Origin: Thermoanaerobaculia bacterium
GTDB lineage: Bacteria; Acidobacteriota; Thermoanaerobaculia; UBA5066
Reading direction: 5' to 3'
Length of the DNA stretch: 8,094 nucleotides
NCBI GenBank assembly: GCA_023717585.1
Contig: JAMQPJ010000072.1
Location: 1-8,094, forward strand
The notes beneath the pieces were generated by a model. The model made no database searches. It saw nothing but the letters and a program-made list of their open reading frames with translations, and was not told the DNA's origin. Shown here in pieces: positions 1-4,871 of the stretch. The stretch's first letter is position 1; every line of letters starts with the position of its first letter. A program made the position numbers and the translations under genes.

Positions 1-87
1 AGAGAAGAAGATTTCTTTGAAAAGGAAGAAGGAGGGAGCCGCCGCGGCGATGACGAGGGCACGGCGCAATTTCATTTTCATGGTCAT
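1..87 (-). CDS. N-terminus of unknown exported or membrane protein (partial)
   Basis: Only the first 29 codons are in the window; the gene runs off the left edge. The ATG at 87 overlaps the tilS stop as ATGA, a usual sign of translational coupling, and an AGGA (101-98) sits 10 nt upstream. In-frame ATGs at 81 and 75 are alternative starts. The peptide begins MTMKMKLRRALVIAAAAPSF and continues FLFKEIFFS: a short basic N-region, then a hydrophobic stretch at about residues 10-23. This suits a signal peptide or first membrane helix. ftsH often lies near tilS and also starts with a membrane helix, but nothing here is specific enough to name it. Function unknown. Confidence 0.5.
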   Translation of the reverse strand, partial: MTMKMKLRRALVIAAAAPSFFLFKEIFFS

Positions 88-1103
88 GGTGTATCGATCC
101 TAAAACGGATTTTCGCTTTCTTCTTCAGCCCGCCCGGCACGAACCGCACGCGGCGCGGGTCGACCTCGATCCGGCCGCCCGCAAATTCCTCGCCGAAGGT
201 CTTGTCGCCTTTTTCGAGCCGCCCGAGGATCTTCCTGATCTGGGCTTTTCCCGGGACTTTTCCTCCGGCATTCGCACCTGCCGCACGCACCAGCAGCCTC
301 CCCGCCTCCTCGGGCGAGAGGCTCTTGAAGAAGCTCCGCGGCCAATTTCGATTCGTAGAAATCTTCTCTTCAGCCATCCTCTCCTCGAGCCGCCGATCGA
401 GCGCGTCCAGGCGTCGTGTGACCGCCTCTCCCGCGCGCGCGAGCCGCACGGACCTGCCCGGGTCCCTGCGTTCCATCTCCGGAAGCACGGTGCGGCGGAT
501 CCGGTTCCGCGCGAAGCCTTCGTTCTCGTTCGTCTCGTCCTCGCGGAAGGAGACGCCCTTCTCCGCGAGGAATCCCCGGAGCTCGGCCCGCGAGAAGGGG
601 AGCAGCGGCCGGACGATGCCGTCGCCGCGGCGCGGGCGGATTCCCCCGCGGCCGCGGCCGAGTCTCCGCTCGAGGTGGAGGAGGACGGTCTCGGCCTGGT
701 CGTCACGGGTGTGGCCCGTGAGGACCGGGGCGTCCTCGAGGTCGTGAGAAAGCGCGAGGAGAGCCGCGTATCGGAGGCGCCGGGCGGCGGCCTCGAGGCT
801 CTCGCCCTTCTTCCGTTCGGACGGCACGTCCACGGCGCGGAGCGCGAAAGGCACCGAGAGCGCCGCGGCCAGGCGCGCGCAGAAGCGCGCGTCCTCGTCT
901 CCGGCTTTGCCCCTAAGGCCATGCGCGACGTGCACCGAGACGATCGCGACGCCGCGCGGCCGGGCCCACTCTGAGACGAGGAGGAGAAGCGCCGTCGAGT
1001 CGCCCCCGCCCGAATGCGCCACGAGAAGCGTCGGGGCGCCTGCGAGGAGGCCCGACTCGTCGACGTGGCGGGCGAAGCGTTCGGAGAGCGGAAGGGCGCT
1101 CAC
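84..1103 (-). CDS. tilS: tRNA(Ile)-lysidine synthase TilS
   Basis: TilS is a cytoplasmic ATP-dependent N-type PP-loop enzyme. It attaches lysine to C34 of tRNA-Ile(CAU), changing its decoding from AUG to AUA and its charging from Met to Ile. The 339-residue protein carries the PP-loop SGGGDS at residues 31-36, the VHVAHGLRG motif at about 57-65, GHTRDDQAET at 130-139 and the RPLLPFSR / ED-x-TNENEGFARNRIRR block at about 165-204. All are hallmarks of the family. Past about residue 215 the sequence is variable, as expected for the tRNA-recognition domains, and the protein is shorter than E. coli TilS. The start is GTG (1103-1101) with no obvious Shine-Dalgarno; a TAACGT hexamer lies 7 nt upstream, suggesting a leaderless message. 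It diverges from vapB across 86 bp. Confidence 0.95.
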   Translation of the reverse strand: MSALPLSERFARHVDESGLLAGAPTLLVAHSGGGDSTALLLLVSEWARPRGVAIVSVHVAHGLRGKAGDEDARFCARLAAALSVPFALRAVDVPSERKKGESLEAAARRLRYAALLALSHDLEDAPVLTGHTRDDQAETVLLHLERRLGRGRGGIRPRRGDGIVRPLLPFSRAELRGFLAEKGVSFREDETNENEGFARNRIRRTVLPEMERRDPGRSVRLARAGEAVTRRLDALDRRLEERMAEEKISTNRNWPRSFFKSLSPEEAGRLLVRAAGANAGGKVPGKAQIRKILGRLEKGDKTFGEEFAGGRIEVDPRRVRFVPGGLKKKAKIRFRIDTP

Positions 1104-1110
1104 CGGACGA

Positions 1111-1116
1111 ACGTTA
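1111..1116 (-). promoter_or_regulatory. Putative -10 element of tilS, leaderless type
   Basis: On the minus strand TAACGT (TAnnnT pattern) ends 7 nt before the tilS GTG. That puts the predicted transcription start at or next to the start codon. No convincing -35 is seen, so the call rests on position and on the similar arrangement at other starts in this window. Confidence 0.3.
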
Positions 1117-1144
1117 GCGCGATTCGCCCCATATGAGCCGGCAC

Positions 1145-1173
1145 TTGCGGAGCGCTCGGGCGGGGCATAAAGT
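1145..1173 (+). promoter_or_regulatory. Putative vapBC promoter with embedded palindrome
   Basis: TTGCGG (1145-1150) and TAAAGT (1168-1173) are 17 bp apart, the optimal sigma70-type spacing, though both match the consensus only in part. The spacer holds the palindrome GAGCGCTC (1150-1157), a candidate operator for VapB, since VapB or VapBC complexes usually autoregulate. One difficulty is that a start site 7 nt downstream of this -10 would fall at the end of the AAGGAGG, leaving only the GAGG at 1181-1184 as ribosome-binding site. Confidence 0.3.
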
Positions 1174-1189
1174 AAGGAGGGAGGTAAGG

Positions 1190-1435
1190 ATGCCTACTGC
1201 GACGCTGACATCCAAGGGCCAGGTGACGCTCCCGAAGGCGGTTCGGGACGCACTCCAGGTGCGCACCGGCGACCGCCTCGACTTCACGCCCTCGCCGGAC
1301 GGCGCGTTCCGGATCGAGGTGCGACGGGAGAACCCCATGAGTCTCGCGGGAATCCTGTACCGGAAGGGCCGCCGGCCTGTTTCGGTTCGCGAGATGGACC
1401 GTGGCATCGAGCGCCTCCATCGTTCGGGCCGCTGA
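1190..1435 (+). CDS. vapB: VapB-type antitoxin, AbrB/MazE/SpoVT fold
   Basis: An 81-residue DNA-binding antitoxin. Residues about 3-45 carry the swapped-hairpin AbrB-like signature: MPTATLTSKGQVTLPKAVRD, then a GDRL turn and a hydrophobic strand ending FRIEV. The C-terminal part (about 50-81) is basic and helix-prone, as expected for the segment that wraps around and blocks the toxin. The ATG at 1190 is chosen over the upstream ATG at 1133 because it lies 9 nt after AAGGAGG (1174-1180) and starts at the family's usual N-terminus; the 19-residue extension looks like non-coding translation. The stop is 2 nt before the toxin's GTG, so the two form an operon. By family precedent the protein neutralises VapC and represses its own promoter. 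Confidence 0.88.
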   Translation: MPTATLTSKGQVTLPKAVRDALQVRTGDRLDFTPSPDGAFRIEVRRENPMSLAGILYRKGRRPVSVREMDRGIERLHRSGR

Positions 1436-1437
1436 AC

Positions 1438-1833
1438 GTGCGCGGAATCGACACGAATGTTCTCGTGAGGCTCGTCACGCGGGACGACGCCGAGCAGTTC
1501 CGGCGGGTGCGGGAATCCCTCGAAGCGCGCTTTGCGGAAGCGGATCCCGTCCTCGTGAGCGTGATCGTCCTTTGCGAGACGGTATGGGTCCTGCAATCGT
1601 CCTATGGCATCCCCCGCCGCGAGATTGCTGCCGCGCTGGACCAATTGCTCGGCGTGTCCGGGTTCGTGATCGAGGACCGCGATCAGGTCGCCGCAGCCGT
1701 CGACGCGTACCGGCGCGGTCCCGGCGACTTCAGCGACTATCTCCTCGGTGAGCGCAACCGGGCGGCGGGCTGCGTCTCGACGGCCACCCTGGACCGCCGG
1801 TTGAAGTCGGCCTCCGCGTTCCAGCTCGTCTGA
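1438..1833 (+). CDS. vapC: VapC-type PIN-domain toxin (ribonuclease)
   Basis: A 131-residue PIN-domain protein, the usual VapC length. The acidic metal-binding residues are visible: D5 in RGIDTNVLVR, E47 in VLCETVWVL, D100 in DFSDYLLGERN (with D97 nearby) and D119 in TLDRRL. PIN toxins are Mg2+-dependent endoribonucleases, and characterised VapCs cut tRNAs or the sarcin-ricin loop of 23S rRNA. The GTG start is 2 nt after the vapB stop with no Shine-Dalgarno of its own, implying translational coupling. The catalytic set is complete, so it is probably active. The target cannot be told from sequence. A GC-rich hairpin ending in TTTT follows, then a tRNA-Met gene. Confidence 0.9.
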   Translation: MRGIDTNVLVRLVTRDDAEQFRRVRESLEARFAEADPVLVSVIVLCETVWVLQSSYGIPRREIAAALDQLLGVSGFVIEDRDQVAAAVDAYRRGPGDFSDYLLGERNRAAGCVSTATLDRRLKSASAFQLV

Positions 1834-1864
1834 CGCGCGTTCCGCTGCGCTATCATCTGCGCCT

Positions 1865-1890
1865 CGCCCGGGCCCCCGGGCGCGCCTTTT
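1865..1890 (+). terminator. Possible vapBC terminator hairpin
   Basis: The arms CGCCCGGG (1865-1872) and CCCGGGCG (1875-1882) are perfect inverted repeats; with the minimal loop opened the stem is about 7 bp of pure G-C. CGCC and then TTTT (1887-1890) follow. The position 31 nt after the vapC stop suits an intrinsic terminator. It lies just 5' of the tRNA, so it could instead be leader structure removed during tRNA maturation. A TATCAT at 1851-1856, the best -10 candidate for the tRNA, lies upstream of the hairpin, so both readings cannot fully hold. Confidence 0.4.
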
Positions 1891-1893
1891 CGG

Positions 1894-1970
1894 GGCGGCG
1901 TAGCTCAGATGGCCAGAGCAGGGGTCTCATAAGCCCTTTGTCGGCGGTTCGATTCCGCCCGCCGCCACCA
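1894..1970 (+). tRNA. tRNA-Met (CAU), probably elongator, CCA encoded
   Basis: All 77 nt fold as a canonical cloverleaf. The acceptor stem is GGCGGCG (1894-1900) with CGCCGCC (1960-1966), the D-stem GCTC/GAGC, the anticodon stem GGGGT/GCCCT (1921-1925/1933-1937, with G-U pairs at both ends), and the T-arm GGCGG-TTCGATT-CCGCC. The anticodon CAT is at 1928-1930. Discriminator A1967 is followed by genomic CCA. The G1-C72 pair and the C11-G24 D-stem pair argue against initiator tRNA. The 4-69 and 5-68 pairs are both G-C rather than the C-G pairs known as TilS determinants in E. coli tRNA-Ile2, so elongator Met is preferred over Ile2. Its last 21 nt recur exactly at 3405-3425. Confidence 0.93.
1950..1970 (+). 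repeat. attL-like direct repeat: 3' end of tRNA-Met
   Basis: This 21-nt stretch runs from the T-loop through the 3' T-stem, 3' acceptor strand and CCA of the tRNA. It is identical, base for base and in the same orientation, to 3405-3425. The preceding bases differ (TT here, GG there). Such T-arm-to-CCA blocks are the classic attachment core of tyrosine-recombinase elements. Confidence 0.7.
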
Positions 1971-1981
1971 CCTATTTCGCG

Positions 1982-2200
1982 TTTCCGACCTCCGCGCGCC
2001 TCACTCTCGCGTCACTCGATGCGAATCCCCGGACCCGACCCAGCCCTCGGGAACAGGCATCGCTCGCGCAAAAGGATGTTTCCGTCGACGGAAGTCGAAC
2101 TTGGTTTCACTGGACCCTGCAGGAGACGCCGCCGGCTGCCGGCATCAGTTACTCGCCCGTCGTCAAGAGCATGCGGGACAAGGCGCAATGGCCGTTCTAA
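1982..2200 (+). pseudogene. Possible 3' remnant of a protein-coding gene
   Basis: This frame is open from the tRNA end to a TAA at 2198-2200. Its last 40 or so codons read like true protein: aromatic-rich, GC-biased third positions, with segments such as SRTWFHWTLQETPPAAGISY followed by SPVVKSMRDKAQWPF. There is no ATG, GTG or TTG in frame before the ATG inside the motif SMRDK, so no normal start exists. The TAA lies 4 nt from the convergent stop of the minus-strand gene, a spacing typical of real convergent genes. I read it as the C-terminus of a gene whose 5' part was lost when the segment formed at the tRNA. The family is not recognised. It may also be fortuitous. Confidence 0.3.
2080..2093. 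repeat. Perfect 14-bp palindrome
   Basis: TTCCGTCGACGGAA equals its own reverse complement over all 14 bases. With no loop it fits a dimeric-protein binding site better than a terminator. It lies 110-123 nt past the tRNA inside the island-like segment, within the possible gene remnant. A role as operator or recombination-accessory site is speculative. Confidence 0.3.
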
Positions 2201-2204
2201 CGCC

Positions 2205-3317
2205 TCAGGGGCAGATGATCGGGTTCAATTGAAGGTCCTCGGCGCTAAGCCAAAGCATCAGGCTCACGGTTGGGCAACCCAAACCGGGGTCTACCACGAA
2301 GTGCACGGCCTTCAGCGGCGCAAGGCCGAAGATCTCGAAGAACCCATCCGATCTCGAATGCGTGAAAAAGGACGTGCCGTCCTGAACGACCGAGACCGTG
2401 ATACCTGGGACGGTTCTTAGGGTGGGATTGGTCGCAAACAGCGTCCCAAAGACTCGCAACGATGAATGAGGAAAACTATGCGACGTCGAGTCGTCCGATC
2501 CGGGCAGGTAGCTGCTGTCGCCCGTCGCGTTGTCGATAACCGTTACGTAAGGAATGACACCGCCCGTCTGGTCGACGATCAGAGACGCGTTGGTCGTGAC
2601 GACAGACGAAGCCCCGACCGCTTTGAAGACGTCGTTGATCTGCGTTCCCTGACCTAACGAGACTGTCAGCGGGGTACCCAGGACGGCCCCCAGCGCGTCG
2701 CGGAGAGTCAGGGTCACCGTGGCCACGTTCTGGGAAGGGTCGAACGTGGAGTAGTTCACGTTGAAGAGGCCGACGTTCGAACGGAAAGCGGAACTGCCTC
2801 CGCCCCCGGCAAGGCCGAAAAACACGGTTCGATTCGAAAGCGTTCCCGAGGGCACGAGGAAGCCATATGTCCCGCCGCTTGCGGCGTCGCGAGTCGTCGT
2901 GCGCGAAGACACGAGCACGGAAGGGAGGAGACTCTCAGTCGACGCTTGGTCCCAGGAGATCTTGATGCCTCCTGCAGAGTCGGGAAACGCAAACGTGGAC
3001 CCGGCAGCATCTTCCAGGATCCGCGTCTCACGGGGCTGGAGGACCGTGAAGATCGTCCGGTGCGGGTCGGGTTGGCACGCGCCAGCGAAACACGCGTAGC
3101 TCAGGGAAACAGTCCTGGGGGTGTAGGCCTGATTGAAGAGCAACAGGTCGGTCCGGAAGAACGTTCCATTGAGGCCTCGAATGGAGGCGGCTGCCGGGAC
3201 AAAGACGGTGAACGACGGCCCCGGCGGCAGCAATTGTCCGGTCGCTCGACCGGCCGAAACGAGCGCTCCCAGGGGCAGTGCAAGTGCCATGAACGAGGTC
3301 CGGATCGGGTGTTCCAT
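2205..3317 (-). CDS. Secreted protein with two related beta-sandwich-like domains
   Basis: A 370-residue protein of unknown function, probably exported. A signal peptide is seen (MEHPIR basic start, hydrophobic residues 8-22, likely cleavage after ATG at 25-27). Two segments look alike: about 51-156 (FFRTDLLLFN ... YGFLVP) and about 178-272 (FRSNVGLFN ... SSYLPG). Each runs from a beta-hairpin to a 'rights' strand, as in beta-rich adhesin-like modules. A C-terminal part (about 285-370) with GITVSVVQDGT and SRSDGFFEIFGL resembles a carboxypeptidase-regulatory-like fold. Cysteines 76, 81, 348 and 369 could form disulfides. The ATG at 3317 is chosen over the frame's far longer upstream extension because GAGGAGA (3329-3323) precedes it and the signal peptide starts there. 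It is the only complete gene between the tRNA-derived repeats, and its GC is lower than its neighbours'. Confidence 0.8.
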   Translation of the reverse strand: MEHPIRTSFMALALPLGALVSAGRATGQLLPPGPSFTVFVPAAASIRGLNGTFFRTDLLLFNQAYTPRTVSLSYACFAGACQPDPHRTIFTVLQPRETRILEDAAGSTFAFPDSAGGIKISWDQASTESLLPSVLVSSRTTTRDAASGGTYGFLVPSGTLSNRTVFFGLAGGGGSSAFRSNVGLFNVNYSTFDPSQNVATVTLTLRDALGAVLGTPLTVSLGQGTQINDVFKAVGASSVVTTNASLIVDQTGGVIPYVTVIDNATGDSSYLPGSDDSTSHSFPHSSLRVFGTLFATNPTLRTVPGITVSVVQDGTSFFTHSRSDGFFEIFGLAPLKAVHFVVDPGLGCPTVSLMLWLSAEDLQLNPIICP

Positions 3318-3404
3318 GGGACTCTCCTCGTAGGGCGTGTTTTCAGAGTCTTCCTCCAGTAGTGTCGCTCTGCAGTGGCGGATCACGAGGCGGCATCGTC
3401 CCGG

Positions 3405-3425
3405 CGATTCCGCCCGCCGCCACCA
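3405..3425 (+). repeat. attR-like copy of the tRNA-Met 3' end
   Basis: An exact direct copy of 1950-1970. No acceptor 5' strand, D-arm or anticodon arm precedes it, so this is not a tRNA gene but a detached 3' tail, as expected at the far end of an element integrated into the tRNA. Chromosomal genes in plus orientation resume 27 nt downstream. Confidence 0.68.
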
Positions 3426-3440
3426 ACCTTCCCCGGGGCC

Positions 3441-3446
3441 TATCAT
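3441..3446 (+). promoter_or_regulatory. Putative -10 element (TATCAT), leaderless type
   Basis: TATCAT ends 6 nt before the ATG at 3453. There is no Shine-Dalgarno in between, so transcription would start at about the A of the start codon. No -35 is recognised. The element lies just outside the attR-like repeat, so it would stay with the gene if the island were absent. Confidence 0.35.
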
Positions 3447-3452
3447 TCCGCC

Positions 3453-3689
3453 ATGCGCCGGCGCGAGCAGGACCACGACGATTCGCCATACGTCTTCTGC
3501 GATCAGTGTCAGCAGATGTCCGAGCGGATGCTCATCCAGGAGTGCCCGTTCTGCTTCAAGGATTTCTGCCGGTCCTGCGCGATCCGCTCGGGAAACGCGG
3601 CGTTCTGCAGCAAAGCCTGCGCGAAGGGATGGTTCTTCGCCGAGGCCGACGAGGAGGAGGCGGAAGAAGAGAAGAAGGAGAAGACGTAG
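3453..3689 (+). CDS. Small eight-cysteine zinc-binding protein
   Basis: A 78-residue protein with four cysteine pairs: C16-x2-C19, C31-x2-C34, C39-x2-C42 and C52-x3-C56. The pattern fits two zinc ions in a cross-brace or treble-clef fold (RING/FYVE/zinc-ribbon-like). A very acidic and lysine-rich tail (EADEEEAEEEKKEKT) follows. The start at 3453 is preferred over the in-frame ATG at 3375 because the latter would run through the tRNA-derived repeat and give a low-complexity proline-arginine leader; a -10-like TATCAT lies 6 nt upstream. The stop TAG is followed at once, in the same frame, by the thpR coding sequence, and the GA-rich tail codons also supply thpR's AAGGAG. Function unknown; the operon position suggests a role linked to RNA or protein binding, which is inference. 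Confidence 0.7.
   Translation: MRRREQDHDDSPYVFCDQCQQMSERMLIQECPFCFKDFCRSCAIRSGNAAFCSKACAKGWFFAEADEEEAEEEKKEKT
3675..3680 (+). promoter_or_regulatory. Shine-Dalgarno of thpR inside the preceding gene
   Basis: AAGGAG lies in the last codons of the zinc-protein gene, 9 nt before the ATC at 3690. The next in-frame conventional start (GTG 3786) would delete the first beta-strand of the product and has no such site, so this motif decides for the ATC start. Confidence 0.5.
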
Positions 3690-4253
3690 ATCCGCGCCTT
3701 TCTCGCCGTCTCCGTTCGCGACGCGCTGCTCGACGCGGCTCTCGAAGCCCGCCTCGCCGGCTTTCCTGAAGGCGAGCTCCGGCGGGTGCCCGCCGCCCAG
3801 CGCCACCTGACACTTCGTTTCTTCGACGAGCTTCCCGACGACCGCGTGGAGGACGTCCGCGGTGCCGCGGGCGCGGCGGCAGCGGGCATCTCGGGCTTCG
3901 ACCTCGAGCTGGAGGGCGTCGGGTGCTTTCCGCAGCGGGGCCCGGCGAAGGTCGTCTGGGCCGGGTGCGGCGCGGGAGGGGAGGCGCTCGTCGCGCTCGC
4001 GGAGGCGATCTCCCTCGCGCTCTTCAGCCGGGGATTTCCGGGCGACACGAGGCCGTTCTCCCCGCACCTCACGCTGGCGCGCGCGCGGAACCGGCGCGGC
4101 TCCCCGGCTGTCGCCGCGGCCGTGCGCGGGGGCGCCGTCGCGGCGGGGCCGCTCGGCCGCGTTCGGGTCGACCGCCTTCTCCTCGTTCAGTCGACGCTCG
4201 GCTCGGGACCGCCCCGCCACGACCTTCTCGCGACGTTTCCGCTCGCGGTGTGA
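3690..4253 (+). CDS. thpR: RNA 2',3'-cyclic phosphodiesterase (2H family), ATC start
   Basis: A 2H phosphoesterase (LigT/ThpR group), which opens 2',3'-cyclic phosphate ends of RNA to 2'-phosphates. Both catalytic HxTx motifs are present: HLTL with H39, and HLTL in FSPHLTLAR with H126. The strand between them, FDLELEGVGCFPQRGPAKVV, is also typical. Family members start with M-R-x-F-x-A-V. Here that sequence (IRAFLAVSV) begins exactly at an ATC directly after the upstream TAG, with AAGGAG 9 nt before it. From ATC the protein is 187 residues, the family's normal length; from the first conventional start (GTG 3786) it would be 155 and lack strand beta-1. I therefore call ATC as a non-canonical start, or a recent ATG-to-ATC change or sequence error. 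The dinB-like gene follows after 46 bp. Confidence 0.82.
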   Translation: MRAFLAVSVRDALLDAALEARLAGFPEGELRRVPAAQRHLTLRFFDELPDDRVEDVRGAAGAAAAGISGFDLELEGVGCFPQRGPAKVVWAGCGAGGEALVALAEAISLALFSRGFPGDTRPFSPHLTLARARNRRGSPAVAAAVRGGAVAAGPLGRVRVDRLLLVQSTLGSGPPRHDLLATFPLAV

Positions 4254-4299
4254 CTCTTGGCGGTTGCGCCAGGGCTCGGCCGGAGATAAACCTCTCCGC

Positions 4300-4791
4300 A
4301 TGGACCTCCGCGCGCATCTCCTCGCCATTCTCGATCGCGCCTACGACGTGAATTCGTGGCACGGCCCGAACCTGAAGGGCTCGCTTCGCGGTCTCTCCCC
4401 GGCCGTCGCCTTTTTCCGGCCGGGCCCGAAGCGTCACTCGATTTACGACCTCGTTCTTCATGCAGCCTACTGGAAGTACACGGTTCGGCGCCGGCTCGCC
4501 GGCGAGAAGCGCGGGTCGTTCGCGCTCGAGGGCTCGAACTTCTTCCCTGCGCCGCCGCGGTCCACCGCGAGAGAGGTCGCGGCCGCCAAGCTCCTCCTCG
4601 AGAGCGAGCACCGGAAGCTCCGCGAGGTCGTTCAGGACCTTCCCGAGGAGGCGTTCGGGGCGCGCCTCGGGCGCCGGACGGTCGAGGCCACGATCTCGGG
4701 CGTGGCCGCGCACGACCTCTACCACGCCGGACAGATCCAGCTGCTGAAGAAGCTCTTCGCGGAGAGCGGGAGCGGTCGGCGACCCCGTTGA
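4300..4791 (+). CDS. DinB-like four-helix metal-binding protein
   Basis: A 163-residue protein of the DinB/YfiT-like group, a four-helix bundle with a surface divalent-metal site. The usual histidine triad is visible: H54 in YDLVLHAAYWK, then H138 and H142 in AAHDLYHAGQIQLLKK, the family's C-terminal H-x3-H signature. The N-terminal WHGPNLKGSL segment is also typical. Some relatives are thiol transferases (mycothiol or bacillithiol), but most are uncharacterised, so no reaction is assigned. The ATG at 4300 gives the family N-terminus; the frame extends 146 codons upstream but overlaps thpR and is rejected. There is no good Shine-Dalgarno at normal spacing. TAAACC ends 7 nt before the ATG and may be a weak leaderless -10. 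Confidence 0.85.
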   Translation: MDLRAHLLAILDRAYDVNSWHGPNLKGSLRGLSPAVAFFRPGPKRHSIYDLVLHAAYWKYTVRRRLAGEKRGSFALEGSNFFPAPPRSTAREVAAAKLLLESEHRKLREVVQDLPEEAFGARLGRRTVEATISGVAAHDLYHAGQIQLLKKLFAESGSGRRPR

Positions 4792-4856
4792 GCGCCGCCG
4801 TCAGGGCCGCGCGCCTTCGCGGCGGCGCCAAACCCGAAGGGTTGCTTCTCGGCTGC

Positions 4857-4862
4857 TAAAGT
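4857..4862 (+). promoter_or_regulatory. Putative extended -10 of the OPT gene
   Basis: TGCTAAAGT (4854-4862) fits an extended -10 (TGnTAnnnT) ending 9 nt before the GTG. No Shine-Dalgarno is present, so a leaderless or near-leaderless mRNA is likely. It follows a small AACCC-GAA-GGGTT hairpin (4831-4843) that may end the dinB-like transcript. Confidence 0.35.
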
Positions 4863-4871
4863 CCCGAAAAC

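Larger units (their letters stand above)
1950..3425. mobile_element. Putative tRNA-integrated mini-island without integrase
   Basis: The segment is bounded by 21-bp perfect direct repeats. The left copy is the 3' end of an intact tRNA-Met; the right copy is only the tail. The unit length is 1,455 bp. Counted 60-nt lines inside are 57-62% GC (2221-2280, 2281-2340, 2581-2640), against 67-88% in counted lines outside (481-540, 1501-1560, 4081-4140, 6061-6120). It holds one complete gene (secreted protein, minus strand) and a start-less ORF remnant. No recombinase, excisionase or origin is seen. Joining the flanks would put the tRNA CCA about 27 bp from the zinc-protein start codon. It may be a non-autonomous element moved by an integrase elsewhere, or a deletion remnant of a larger island. 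A chance repeat is unlikely at 21 bp but the sequence is GC-skewed. Confidence 0.6.

Noticed and set aside
1851..1856. TATCAT as the tRNA-Met promoter -10
   Set aside because: The hexamer is good, but the only -35 candidate (CTGACG, 1830-1835) is 15 bp away and a GC-rich hairpin ending in TTTT lies between it and the tRNA, so it is not listed as a feature.
1894..1970. Initiator tRNA-Met or TilS substrate tRNA-Ile(CAU)
   Set aside because: A G1-C72 pair is present instead of the initiator mismatch, and the acceptor pairs 4-69 and 5-68 are G-C rather than the C-G pairs reported as TilS determinants in E. coli. Ile2 is not fully excluded.
3405..3425. A second tRNA gene
   Set aside because: Only the T-loop-to-CCA tail is present; there is no acceptor 5' strand, D-arm or anticodon arm upstream.
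4282..4297. GGAGA/TCTCC inverted repeat before the dinB-like gene
   Set aside because: The 5-bp arms are short and expected often in DNA of this composition; the GGAG is 14 nt from the ATG, too far for a normal ribosome-binding site.
3318..4328. N-terminal 337-codon extension of the minus-strand frame that ends at 2205
   Set aside because: It is very arginine-rich, lies antisense to the zinc protein, thpR and the start of the dinB-like gene, and a signal peptide plus Shine-Dalgarno mark the true start at 3317.
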